Part shown: positions 1-10,443 of the stretch, piece after piece | Layout: every line of letters begins with the position of its first letter | Numbering within the stretch: position 1 is the first letter of the stretch | DNA from: Prorocentrum cordatum | Lineage: Eukaryota > Sar > Dinophyceae > Prorocentrales > Prorocentraceae | Length of the DNA stretch: 27,500 nucleotides | Assembly (NCBI GenBank): GCA_963575745.1 | Contig: CAUYUJ010022535.1 | Location: 87,490-114,989 of the forward strand | Reading direction: 5' to 3' | Notes under the pieces: generated by a model | Seen by the model: only the letters and a program-made list of their open reading frames with translations | Database searches by the model: none | What the model was told of the DNA's origin: nothing | Made by a program: the position numbers and the translations under genes

Positions 1-667
1 GAGTTCGGGCATCTAGATACTGTAGACTAACGCTCCTGGCGATTGCCTGTCGATTGCTGCGCCGAACAGATCTGTAGCTCAGCCGCAGCTCGAGTCACAT
101 TGAGAAACTCAGTGTCAGCTCTAGCAAATGAGCAGAGTACGAATAGTTTTTGCGGACACAGCTCTGGTAGCACACCGAGTTCGGGCGTCTAGATACTTGA
201 GACTAGCGCTCCTGATGATTTCCTTTCGATCGCTGTACCGAACAGCTCTGTAGCTCATCTGCAGCTCGAGCTTCACCAAGAAACTCACCCCTCTCCAAAA
301 AAAACAGAGTACGAATAGTTGTTCGAACTCCCGCAAGTCGCAGACCGAGTTTGGACACCTAGATACTTGATACTAACGCGCCTGATGATTCTAGATGGAT
401 TAGGTGTGCCTGACAGCTCTGTAGCACATCTACAGCTCGAGCTAAGTACAGAAAACCGGCAGCACCTGTCAAGATGACACTAAACAGCCGATCCCACCTG
501 GATGCTTCTTGGCAGTTAAATGTACCCGATCGAGCTCAGATCAAGATGGCGAGCGGGATCCAAATCAAATATTAGGAAAAATACTAGAGCTCAAACGAAT
601 TTTCAAATTTCGAGAACTTCGGATTTAATAAATCACTCAAACAATTCCAGCGATATTTGTTTTGCCA
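1..667. repeat. Diverged satellite monomers and unit tail
   Basis: Three degenerate copies of the roughly 175-bp monomer can be seen. The phrase CGAGTTCGGGC(A/G)TCTAGATAC recurs near 2 and 177, and a more diverged form near 347. These monomers carry CTAGATACTTGA where the monomers elsewhere in the window have CTGGATTCAACAG, so they form a separate subgroup. From about 485 the unit tail follows (CCGATCCC, then GATCAAGATGGCGAGCGGGA). It is cut short after TTTTGCCA and meets a hairpin head at 668. The short open frames here are not convincing as genes. Confidence 0.8.
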
Positions 668-695
668 ACTGGGAGCCGGCGGTCAACCGTCAACC
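668..695. repeat. Left half of satellite hairpin head, flanking LINE A 3' end
   Basis: This is a variant of the head that starts satellite units (ACTGGG.GCCGGCGGT.AACCG then TCAACC). Instead of continuing into the second hairpin arm, it runs into the 3' end of LINE A. A second, complete head lies on the other side of the element at 6975. The 28 bp shared by both sides are therefore a candidate long target-site duplication. Confidence 0.7.
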
Positions 696-699
696 TTGG

Positions 700-1057
700 T
701 TTTTGCGTTTTCGTAGCGCTCACTGTGCGAATGGCTCACCCGCAGCGCAGCGTCTCGCGCCTCCAAACGAGGCCCTTCCCGAGACACAGCCTCGAGCCTC
801 CAAACGAGGCAATGCACCGAAGTCTCCAAACGAGACCCCGACCACCACACAGCCAAGAGTAACACCAACGTGCTTCCAGGATGGGGACGTGCAAGCGAAG
901 CTAAAATAAAGAAACACAAAAGTTGATTGAGGTAGCAACTCCGAGCAATGAAGTGTGCACTTGTGTACATAACAAAATAAAGAAGAAACAACTCAGCGTA
1001 GCTGTGAATATATAATGACAAATGGCGCCCCTCCATCCGAAGAGTGGGCCTCAATAG
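700..1057 (-). other. 3' untranslated region of LINE A
   Basis: This non-coding stretch lies between the RNase H end of ORF2 and the satellite head. Between about 765 and 835 (plus strand), three short units built on CTCCAAACGAG occur. Two of them form the self-complementary string GCCTCCAAACGAGGC, which could fold as small stem-loops in element RNA. The 3' region of LINE B is only about 80 bp and lacks these units. The open frames here look fortuitous. Confidence 0.5.
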
Positions 1058-4000
1058 TCATGAATTCGAAGTCAAAATCCCATATCCTGCCGCGCACATT
1101 CTTGCAGTGGACTCTCGGGCGGTCTGGAACAACCGCAATGCCGCTATAAATTCGAACTCCATCGCAGTTGCATCATGCTCCAGCAGCAGGCCCGTCTCTT
1201 GCAAGGTCCGCCATTCTGAGGACTGTGTGGTACGATCAACAATTAGGCCTTGCAGCCAGTAGTCCACGGCACTTCCAGAGACGCTTCTCCCACCGTCAAC
1301 GTGACCCCTGAGAGCAGCTAAGGTTTCTCCGTTCTTAAGATCTGTGGTAGTTTTGTACATATAGGAATTGGTTGGGCTCTCGCGAGCCCTCCACGTAAGT
1401 TCATCCGCCTCCTCGTTTCCTTCTCGCTAGATATGACGCCAGAGGTCATCTCCCCAATCTGGTGGTCTTATGGGATATTGATTGCACCATGTCTCCATGT
1501 CAACATGTGTTTTGCATAACACTTTCTGATATTTCTCATTCTGAGTGTACGATTTACCCCTCAGCCAATTGATAATCGTGAGAGAGTCCCCCGAGAATTG
1601 ACACATGATGGTGCCTATCTGTCCTGGGAGCTCTGGTTCCACACCGTGCCTTGTTTGAGGTTATATGCGAGCCTCCTGGCCTCGCCTCCTCCTCCACACC
1701 TCCTCCACGTCCTTGCTTGAGATCGCATCCTCCACCCTTAAAATTGCATAGGCCCCACAGTGAGCTCTCATCACATTCTGCCAGCACCTTCTGAAGGAAT
1801 TCACGGAACGCTTTCTCCGAAAAGTGCAACTTCTCCCGCCAGCATGACTGTCCAGCAAGCTGTTCGAAGATCCCCTGCCATGATCTCAATCCTGTCCTCT
1901 CTTTCCCTCCACCCTCCAGCCTCCTCCTCATTTGCTGCCTCGTACTAGCTGGGGTCTCCTCGACAAATTCCCCCCTGCGTCGTACCCAATCCCCCACCCC
2001 GCGCAACACCTGACAACGTGCCTGTAGCCATGGACTCTTGGTTGACAGAGCCCTCTCATACACGATACGCCTGCGCTTCCGCCCCTGACGGAAGGACGGC
2101 TCAGGAGGGCGGTCGGCAGCGCTGGATTCTAAGATGTTCTGTCTCTGGCTCATGTCCGTGAGATCGGTCCTCCTGCGCTTGGCAGCTCGCTGCATTTGGC
2201 TCGTCATCCTCCTCCTAGTCTCTTTATGTTCTTGCTTTTGATCCTCCTCCTCCTCCTTACCATGTAGAGTGAAGATTGTGGGCACGATGTCCTTTGCCCA
2301 CTCCCATTGCTTCTGCACAAACAGTTGCACGAGTGACGGGAAACCTGCGGCATGATGAGCTTTGCTCCCCTGCCTCATCCTCCGCATGTCAAATTCTGGC
2401 CACGAGCAGTCTTTCCTCTGGCCGATAACCATCCGTGCGAGGCAGAATCCTTCAAATGAATGCAACGCCTGCAATGTGTCTCTGTCAATGGCACTTCCTT
2501 CTGCTCCATACAAGGCAACGCTAATCACACGATGTCCGTATTTCAAGAACTTCCGTTTGGGAGAAATTGATCTGGATTCATAGTACTTAGCAACACTGAA
2601 GAAAGCTGCGTTCGCCTTGTCCAATGTTGCACGAAGGTCCTCATGCCGACGCATTTCCATGTCAAAGTGCACCCCTAGGATATGTTCCGATCTTTTTCTT
2701 GGCAAGCTGATCTCCAAAAATTTACATGTGTTTCTAGCACCTTCTGTGCTCAGTACACTGAATCTGAATTTGAGCTCTTCCTGATCGATGAAGTCACCTC
2801 CGAAATCTAAATAAGCCAGACCCTCTTTCTTCCACGTGGAACCGCGTGCGTACAATGGGCCACTCAACTATCATCATCTGTGTCAACTCATGTTTGCTTC
2901 TCGCGTACACTAAGATATTGTCCACCCATACAGAGTGTGTCAACTGTCTGCCCATGGTATACGTCGGTTCAAGTGCAAAACCCAGTCCTCTTTCCTGCCA
3001 ACTCTTTACAGCTTCATCCCACATTGCGACTGTCTCACAATTCCAAAGAAATGGTCCCTCCGTTCCCCCCGTTCTGATCATCGTGTCCCATTTTTTCCTT
3101 GTGACTCCGTGTCCTGGAAACTGACACTTCCGCGATTGTCAATCAAGCATGATAATATTGCCAGCCTCAAGTATGAGGTGATACATACCTGTTGCATTGA
3201 TTTCGCAGATCTCTCAAAGTCATTGTCTCGAATGCGTGCTTCACGTCCGCCAATCCTAAATGAAGCGATTCACCTTTGCCCCATTCGATACTGTGTCTCG
3301 CCACCTGTTCGAGACCTGCCGTAATGCCATGCACCTTTCGATTCTTTCGAAACCCAAACATATTCAGCGAATGCTGTGACGACGAGAATTCTTCTTCTGC
3401 CAGTATCAGCAACGTCATCATATACCATTTCGCAAAGGTGTTAATCAAGCAAAGGGCACGTGTCTGTGTGAGATCTTCAATTTGAGCCTTACGCGGCATC
3501 AGCACCACTGAAATGTGTTGCCACAACAACGGCACGTTTAGTTCTCTCACATACAGGCCTCTGAAGATGTCCAGAACTCTTCTGAGCGAAATCCAGGTGA
3601 GGTTTTTCACCATTTGAGGGGTAACCTGTTGGGGACCAATCGCTTTATCTTCTTTGAGACGTGCACGTGCGCGTAGAACATGTGCCATTGTTATAGCACC
3701 AGCCCTGGGGTTTGAACTGCAACCAGAAACATCGACTTCCATCTTTAACTCCTGCAATATTGTATGGTTTATCGAATTGATATGTGGATCCTGAAATCTG
3801 CATTGCACATGCTCATCGACTGTTTTCATCCATTCCTCTCCGTCTTCAGTCAATACTCCGTTACATTTTATATTATTCACCGTCTGTTTGAGAGTACGCT
3901 TTGAATCTCTGTGTATGTGCTCCAACAGTTGCGCTCGAAATTGCCGATTTTCTTTCCGAATCTCCGCTCTGAGTGTTTTATACTCCTTCTTTCCCCTTAA

Positions 4001-5274
4001 AACTTTCCCCCTCCTCCCCCTTCTCCCCCTTCTGGTCTTTCCTCAACATCTCCTTCTTAATGAGCGAAGCCTGGCCGTCAACTCTCTGCATCTCTCGGTC
4101 TTTCTGGGCCCTGAGTCCCCTGGGCGGGCAACGGAGTGAGGGGTCTCTCTACCGAGGGCCACGGCGGCGACTGCGTCCGGCAACGCCTCTGGGCACTCTA
4201 CCTCGTGCAATGCTTTGTCCTGCAACGCGCTGTATGCTTTGCTGTCCTCCTCCTCCTTCAACCTCCAGAAGACTGCACTCCTCCTCCCACCTCTCTTCTC
4301 CTGGCTACTCTGAGCTTCACGGTCGAGTGGGATCGCATGTCCGAGAAGCTTGCGATCGCTCAGGGCCTGCCACCTTTCCCTTTCCAGCCTAGGGTCCGTG
4401 CACGGCTCGCTGTCTCCCGGGCAAATCCACCTAGCGTCGATTGCCAGATCGGAACTCCATTCCTGAGACACTGCAATATAGTCCAGCACTTTCAGAGCGG
4501 GTCCTGAAGCTTTTGACTGTCTCCTCCTCTTCCTTCTGCTTCCCGAATCCTCCTCAGTCTTCTCCACCTCCCCCTGTGTCCTCTCTGCCCCCCTCTCCAT
4601 TCTGGTCCTGTACGTCGGATCCCATTCCGAGAAGCTGTTGGCAAAGCGGAGCTTAAAGTGTCTGGCGAAAGACGGCATGGCTTCTCGCATGCGCTTCTGA
4701 CCCCCCCCCCCCCCCCCCCCCTCTCCTTCTCAAAGCTTCCCGTCTCCTTCTTAGCCACTCCTCCTTTCACTCCTCCTCCTGTGATTCCCTCCACCCCTGG
4801 TCGGAGCTCGACGTTCGCATCACAAAGCAGAACAATGCACCTGCAACAATGCGGCCTAGCTGCCTTGCACTGGTCGATCGCCGTCCTGGTGTCATCCAGG
4901 ATGGCCTCGTACTCATCCATGGTGTTTTTGTTGTTGTAAGCTGGTAAGTAAGCGGATACAACTGTACGACGTGACCATATCCCAACCACGAATCTATTTC
5001 CCCTGAGGCAAGAATTGAAGGGCCCAACATGTTGGCGCGCGGCCCAGCTCTTACTGTAACAGATAGCAGCACGCCCCATCGTGCTGCGCTCCGAAACTTT
5101 GGTGCTGAATAAACACACATATCCTTTTGTGTCAAACAACCGTGTGCACACCATTGAGTCTAAATGCTGAGCCTCCTGGAGGCCCGCGATGTGACTTGAA
5201 TTAGTTCTGAACGTACCGATCAGCTCGGCAATACTAGCAATCCCCATGCGACAAACATTCCAGCTGCCGATAAA
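1058..5274 (-). pseudogene. Broken ORF2 of LINE A (endonuclease, reverse transcriptase, permuted RNase H)
   Basis: This relic would have encoded the replication protein of a LINE. In order it shows: an AP-endonuclease-like domain (SWNV near 5262, GLQEAQ, CDANVE, VLDYIAVS, then LSDR where LSDH is expected); reverse transcriptase motif A (LADVKHAFE, in the frame 3925-3167); motif B (MIRTGGTEGP) and motif C (WVDNILVY, in the frame 3081-2794); a long linker (2867 to about 1650); and an RNase H-like end (SGDSLTIINWL, REGNEEADEL, HVDGG, FEFIAAL) in one frame from 1642 to 1058. It is broken by frameshifts near the C-tract at 4701-4721, between 4043 and 3925, near 3135-3167, between 2867 and 2794 and near 1640, and by a TAG at 1427-1429. 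The SDH to SDR change would be expected to disable the endonuclease. Its RNase H motifs are in the same unusual order as in LINE B. Confidence 0.85.
4701..4721. repeat. Homopolymer of 21 C (G-tract in the ORF2 relic)
   Basis: A run of 21 C on the plus strand reads as G on the coding strand of LINE A. The endonuclease frame before it (5247 downward) and the homologous frame after it (4690 downward, containing FKLRFANSF and VLDYIAVS) differ in phase. The tract is therefore the likely place of one frameshift. Its exact length is also prone to sequencing error. Confidence 0.8.
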
Positions 5275-5310
5275 CTAGTGCTGATCTTCCCCTTTCATCG
5301 CGGGGGCGTT

Positions 5311-5745
5311 TCAATAGATGTTGAGACGCTCTTTGAAGATCGCCGCATCCACCGTCGAGTCTGCTAGTTTCACCTGTTCCTCATCCACCTTCCATGTCTT
5401 GGACTTATCCCCGAAGGGAGCGATAACAAAGTTTTTGGCGGGATCCGATGGGTCAGGGCAGCACCACACGGAAGTGACAGGGGGTCCCAACTCGCACTTG
5501 ATAGGCACGCTCGAGAAGTTCTGCCACACGCCATATGCTATACCTGCCGCCGCGTTGCGTGGCCTCTTCCACGGTGATGGCTCCACGCTCGGGCAAACCT
5601 GCTTTGTCGCAATTGCTTTGAATGGGTCAGCCCGTGTCATCGCAAAGATCTCACTTCGAAAATCCCACACTATCTTTGATGGCGTACCTGGTTTGAAATA
5701 GATACGAATACGTGCATAGCCAAAAGGTCTGCGTGAGTTCTCTTG
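5311..5745 (-). pseudogene. C-terminal part of ORF1 of LINE A
   Basis: The protein reading from about GYARIRIYFKPG to the TGA at 5311-5313 is homologous to residues about 213-345 of ORF1 in LINE B. Shared landmarks include GY(A/S)RAR-type residues, the WK(R/K)P segment followed by AAGI, ELGPP/ETGPP, and the segment before the end of ORF1. ORF1 proteins of LINEs usually bind element RNA; here no known fold can be named. The N-terminal half, including the coiled coil, is absent. The frame continues into the 131-bp repeat array, where it finds no ATG, so the gene is truncated and probably not functional. After the TGA the same frame reaches a TAG at 5275-5277 and then enters the endonuclease. 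Confidence 0.75.
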
Positions 5746-6974
5746 AGGGGCACCTCCCCCGGGGCCGGTTTGTGAGGATGTCTCAAGCGTGGGCGCCGGT
5801 TTGGGATTCGTCGGCGGATCCACCGGATCCAGCGGATCTGTCCGGAAATGGTGCCGGAGACCGCTCTGGGCTCCTCTGGGCACCTCCCCCGGGGCCGGTT
5901 TTGTGAGGATGTCTCAAGCGAGGGCGCCGGTTTGGGATTCGTCGGCGGATCCACCGGATCCAGCGGATCTGTCCGGAAACGGTGCCGGAGGCCGCTCTGG
6001 GCTTCTCTGGGCACCTCCCCCGGGCCCGGTTTTGTGAGGATGTCTCAAGCGAGGGCGCCGGTTTGGGATTCGTCGGCGGATCCACCGGATCCACTGGATC
6101 TGTCCGGAAATGGTGCCGGAGGCCGCTCTGGGCTCCTCTGGGCACCTCCCCCGGGGCCGGTTTTGTGAGGATGTCTCAAGTGGGCGCCGGTTTGGGATTC
6201 GTCGGCGGATCCACCGGATCCAGCGGATCTGTCCGGAAACGGTGCCGGAGGCCGCTCTCGGCTTCTCTGGGCACCTCCCCCGGGCCCGGTTTTGTGAGGA
6301 TGTCTCAAGCGAGGGCGCCGGTTTGGGATTCGTCGGCGGATCCACCAGATCCACCGGATCTGTCCGGAAACGGTGCCGGAGGCCGCTCTGGGCTCCTCTG
6401 GGCACTCCCCCGGGGCCGGTTTGTGAGGATGTCTCAAGCGAGGGCGCCGGTTTGGGATTCGTCGGCCGATCCACCGGATCCAGCGGATCTGTCCGAAAAC
6501 GGTGCCGGAGGCCGCTCTGGGCTCCTCTGGGCACCTCCCCCGGGGCCGGTTTTGTGAGGATGTCTCGAGCGAGGGCGCCGGTTTGGGATTCGTCGGCGGA
6601 CGGTGCCGGAGGCCGCTCTGGGCTCCTCTGGGCACCTCACCTGGGGCCGGTCTTGTGAGGATGTCTCAAGCGAGGGCGCCGGTTTGGGATTCGTCGGCGG
6701 ATCCACCGGATCCACCGGATCTGTCCGGAAACGGTGCCGGAGGCCGCTCTGGGCTCCTCTGGGCACCTCCTCCAGGGCCGGTTTTGTGAGGATGTCTCAA
6801 GCGAGGGCGCCGGTTTCGGATTTGTCGGCGGATCCACCGGATCCAGCGGATCTGTCCGGACACGGTGCCGGAGGCCGCTCTGGGCTCCTCTGGGCAGCTC
6901 CCCCGGGGCCGGTTATGTGAGGATGTCCCAAGCGAGGGCGCCGGTTTGGGATTCGTCGGCGGATCGCCGGATCC
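5746..6974. repeat. Tandem array of about ten 131-bp GC-rich repeats
   Basis: The unit contains GGCCGGTTTTGTGAGGATGT, GTTTGGGATTCGTCGGCGGA, a cluster of GGATCC sites, and GGTGCCGGAGGCCGCTCTGG. Copies start near 5761, 5891, 6022, 6153, 6282, 6412, 6542, 6643, 6774 and 6905. Spacing is 129-131 bp, except for one copy about 30 bp shorter (6542-6642). Copies differ by only a few bases, so the array is young or homogenised. Long open frames run on both strands because two of the three minus-strand frames of the unit lack stops; they are a by-product of composition and not evidence of a gene. The array ends directly at the satellite head at 6975. Confidence 0.95.
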
Positions 6975-8000
6975 ACTGGGCGCCGGCGGTAAACCGACAA
7001 CCTTTGTTACCGCCGGGGGACTCGTAGAGCTTCCTGACAACATGTAATGTCGAAAAAAATTACACCGAAAAAATAATTTTTCAGCCCAAGCAATTTCAGA
7101 CCTCTCGGATGCAACAGCCGAACGCCCCCGATGTTTCTGGATTGTCTTCTGTACGAGCTCTGTGGCTCTCCTACAGCCCGAGTTACGTGCGTAAATCGAC
7201 AGCACCTCTCAAGATGACCCGAACAATACGAATAAGTTGGCAAACCTACCTCGAGTATCAGACCGAGTTCAGACCTCTGCATACGCGTCTGATGTCTGCG
7301 AATCGATTCCTGTGATAGCCCTGCAGCCCCCCTACAGCCCGGGCTGAGTGCAGGAAACCCACAGTACCTCTCAGGATGACTCCAATAATACGAATAGTTT
7401 CGCGGACCTAGTTCGGGCAGCAGACAGAGTTCGGAGCTCTGGATTCGACAGGCGGACGCGCCTGATGTCTCCGAATCGATTCCAGTGATTACCAGCCACG
7501 CAGCCCCCCACAGCCCGAGTTAAGTGCAGAGAACCGACAGCATATCTCAAGATGACTCGAACAATACAAATAGTTTCGCGATTCTAGATCGGGCAGCAGA
7601 CCGAATTCAGAGCTCTGGATTCAACAGACAACGGCAACTGATGATTCTGGATCAGATTCTGTAAGTATCAGCTCTGTAGCTGTCCTGTAGCTCGAGTTAA
7701 GTACAGAAAACCGAGAGCGTCTGTCAAGATGATTCGAATAGTACGAATAGGTTTGCGGACCTAGCTCGGCTAGCAGACCGAGTTCTGACCTCTGGGTTCA
7801 ACAGGCGAGGGCGCCTGATCATTCTGAATCGATTAGCTGTGCTTACCAGCTCTGTAGCTGTCCTGAAGCTCGAGTTATCTCGAGAAAACCGACAGCGCGT
7901 GACAAGATGACTCGAAACGGCCGATCCCGCCAGTTACTTTTTGGCAATAAAAGGTACCCGATCGAGCTGAGATCAAGATGGCGAGCGGAAATAAGATCGA
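6975..8000. repeat. Satellite unit 1 (head, monomers, truncated tail)
   Basis: The unit starts with the full head: ACTGGGCGCCGGCGG, GTAAACCGACAACC, then TTACCGCC pairing with the first GGCGGTAA, then CTCGTAGAGCTTCC and an AT-rich ATGTCGAAAAAAAT stretch. About five 175-bp monomers follow, each with a CTCTGTAGCT...CTACAG core and a CTCAAGATGACTCGAA core. The tail (CGATCCCGCC to AAGATCGA) is cut off at 8000, about 250 bp earlier than in complete units. Confidence 0.85.
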
Positions 8001-9224
8001 ACTGGGCGCCGGCGGTAAACCGTCAACCTTTGTTACCGCCGGGAGACTCGTAGAGCTTCTTGACAACATATAATGTCGAAAAAAATACACAGAAAAAATA
8101 GTTGTTCAGCCCAAGCAATTTCAGATCTCTCGGATGCAACAGCCGAACGCCCCCGATGCTTCTGGATTGTCTTCTGTACGAGCTCTGTAGCTATCCTACA
8201 GCCCGAGGTACGTGCGTAAATCGACAGCACCTCTCAAGATGACTCGAGCAATGCGAATAGTTTGGCAAACCTAGCTGGAGTAGCAGACCGAGTTCGGACC
8301 TCTGCATGCGACGGACGCGTCTGATGTCTCTGAATCGATTCCTGTGATTACCAGCCCTGCAGCCCCCCCTACAGCCCGAGTTAAGTGCAGGAAACCGACA
8401 GCACCTCTCAGGATGACTCTAACAATACGAATAGTTTCGCGGACCTAGTTCGGCTAGCAGACAGAGTTCCGAGCTCTGAATTCGAAAGGCGGACGCGCCT
8501 GATGTCTCCGAATCGATTCCAGTGATTACCAGCCATGCAGCCCCCCTACAGCCCGAGTTAAGTGCAGGGAACCGACAGCATCTCTCAAGATGACTCGAAC
8601 AATACGAATAGTTTCGCAATTCTGGATCGGGCAGCAGACCGAGTTCAGAGCTCTGGATTCAACAGACAGCGGCCACTGATGATTCTGAATCAGATTCTGT
8701 ACGCATCAGCTCTGTAGCTGTCCTGTAGCTCGAGTTAAGTACAGAAAACCGAGAGCGTCTGTCAAGATGACTCGAATAATACGAATAGGTTTGCGGACCT
8801 AGTTCGGCTAGCAGACCGAGTTCTGACCTCTGGGTTCAACGGGCGAACGCGCCTGATCATTCTGAATCGATTAGCTGTGCTTACCAGCTCTGTAGCTGTC
8901 CTGAAGCTCGAGTTATCTTGAGAAAACCGACAGCGCGTATCAAGATGACTGGAAACGGCCGATCCCGCCTGGACGCTTTTTGACAGTAAAAGGTACCCGA
9001 TCGAGCTGAGATCAAGACGGCGAGCGGGGATAAGATCGAATATCACGGGAAAAAATACTAGAGCCCAAACGAATGGTTGAATTTCGAGAAAAAAATCAAC
9101 CGACCCAAAGTCATCAAAAGGTCCGTCGAGATTTTTCTTGCCAACTAGCTCTCCAGCGCCCCGGAATTACTCTTAAGCTTCCAGCAAGAACTTGCTAAGG
9201 GAAGCTCTACGAGTTATATCAGGG
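8001..9224. repeat. Satellite unit 2, near complete
   Basis: This is the best reference unit. The head is at 8001-8055. Five monomers have their CTCT landmarks near 8130, 8300, 8475, 8650 and 8826, so the spacing is 170-176 bp. The tail carries CCGATCCCGCC, AAAAGGTACCCGATCGAGCT, GATCAAGACGGCGAGCGGG, then TTCTTGCCAACTAGCTCTCC, a hairpin built on AGCTTCCAGCAA and TTGCTAAGGGAAGCT, and ends with GGAAGCTCTACGAG. That last string is the reverse complement of CTCGTAGAGCTTCC in the head, so a complete unit has short terminal inverted repeats. Confidence 0.85.
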
Positions 9225-10443
9225 GAAAAAATAGAGCTCAAACGAATTGAGGAATTTCGATAACAAAATTTTCAACCGACCAAAAGTCACTAAGGTCCGT
9301 CGAGATTTTTCTTGCCAACAACAGCCGAACGCCCCCGATGCTTCTGGATTGTCTTCTGCACGAGCTCTGTAGCTCTCCTACAGCCCGAGTTACGTGCGTA
9401 AATCGACAGCACTTCTCAAGATGACTCAAACAATACGAATAGTTTGGCAAACCTAGCTCAAGTATCAGACCAAGTTCAGACCTCTACATGCGACAGGCGG
9501 ACGCATCTGATGTCTCTGAATCGATTCCTGTGATTACCAGCCCTGCAGCCCCCCCTACAGCCCGAGTTAAGTGCAGGAAACCGACCGCACCTCTCAGGAT
9601 GACTCGAACAATACGAATAGTTGCGCGGACCTAGTTCGGGCAGCAGACAGAGTTCCGAGCTCTGAATTCGAAAGGCGGACGCGCCTGATGTCTCCGAATC
9701 GATTACAGTGATTACCAGCCATGCAGCCCCCCTACAGCCAGAGTTAAGCACAGAGAACCGACAGCATCTCTCAAGACGACTCGAACAATACGAATAGTTT
9801 CGCGATTCTAGATCGGGCAGCAGACCGAGTTCAGAGCTCTAGATTCAACAGACAACGGCCACTGATGATTTCAATCAGATTATCTACGCATCAGCTCCGT
9901 AGCTGTCCTGTAGCTCGAGTTAAGTACAGAAAGCCGAGAGCGTCTGTCAAGATGACTCGAATAATACGAATAGGTTTGCGGACCTAGCTCGGCTAGCAGA
10001 CCGAGTTCAGGCCTCTGGGTTCAACAGGCGAACGCGCCTGATCATTCTGAATCGATTAGCTGTGCTTACCAGCTCTGTAGCTGTCCTAAAGCTCGAGTTA
10101 TCTTGAGAAAACCGACAATGCGTATCAGGATGACTCAAAACGGCCGATCCCGCGGACGCTTTTTGGCAGTAAAAGGTACCCGATCGAGCTGAGATCAAGA
10201 TGGCGAGCGGGAATAAGATCGAATATCACGGTAGAAAATACTAGAGCTCTAACGAATGGTTAAACTTCGAGAAAAATGTTCAACCGACCAAAAGTCAGCA
10301 AAAGGTCCGACGAGATTTTTCTTGCCAACTAGCTCTCCAGCGCCCCGGAATTACTCTTAAGCTTCCAGCAACAACTTGCTAAAAGAAGCTCTACGAGTTA
10401 CTCTTAGGCTTCCAGCAATAGCTTGCTAAGGGAAGCTCTACGA
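9225..10443. repeat. Satellite unit 3, head missing
   Basis: A second partial tail (9225-9320, with TTTTCAACCGACC and GTCCGTCGAGATTTTTCTTG) is joined directly to the first monomer (AACAGCCGAACGCCCCCGAT) without the hairpin head. About five monomers and a tail follow. The terminal GGAAGCTCTACGAGTTACT occurs twice in tandem at the end (about 10383 and 10430), showing small local duplication. Confidence 0.75.

Larger units (their letters stand above)
696..6974 (-). mobile_element. LINE A: decayed non-LTR retrotransposon
   Basis: Read on the minus strand, the element runs from a 131-bp repeat array (5' side) through an ORF1 relic and a broken ORF2 to a short 3' region. It ends in an A-rich stretch (CGCAAAAACC) against the satellite head. 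It has the same domain order as LINE B but is clearly diverged in protein sequence, so it belongs to a different subfamily rather than being a recent duplicate. Frameshifts, an in-frame TAG and a changed endonuclease residue indicate it is dead. Whether the 131-bp array was part of the element at insertion or was added later is uncertain. The 5' boundary is placed where the array meets the head at 6975. Confidence 0.8.

Noticed and set aside
520-909. Plus-strand open frame of 129 aa
   Set aside because: It spans the satellite tail, the head and the 3' region of LINE A, with no recognisable protein features.
2846-4656. Plus-strand open frames opposite LINE A
   Set aside because: They are antisense shadows of the ORF2 relic; the minus-strand frames carry the reverse transcriptase and endonuclease motifs.
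5783-6920. Long open frames of 100-206 aa on both strands in the 131-bp repeat array
   Set aside because: They exist in several frames on both strands because most frames of the GC-rich unit lack stops. The period of 131 is not a multiple of three, so no peptide repeat is maintained, and no conserved start is seen.
7040-7060. TATA-like ATATAATG after several heads
   Set aside because: It recurs because the units are copies of one repeat. Without transcript data, and with the likely host group not relying on classical TATA boxes, a promoter call is not supported.
7640-7700. Possible hammerhead ribozyme core (CTGATGA) in satellite monomers
   Set aside because: The string occurs in only some monomers; others read CTGATGTC or CTGATCATTC. 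No stem II followed by GAAA with a matching stem III and cleavage site could be found by eye.
7960-7990. CAAGATGGCG resembling a YY1-type site in unit tails
   Set aside because: The match is short, and YY1 is an animal factor not expected in a protist; nothing else indicates a promoter there.
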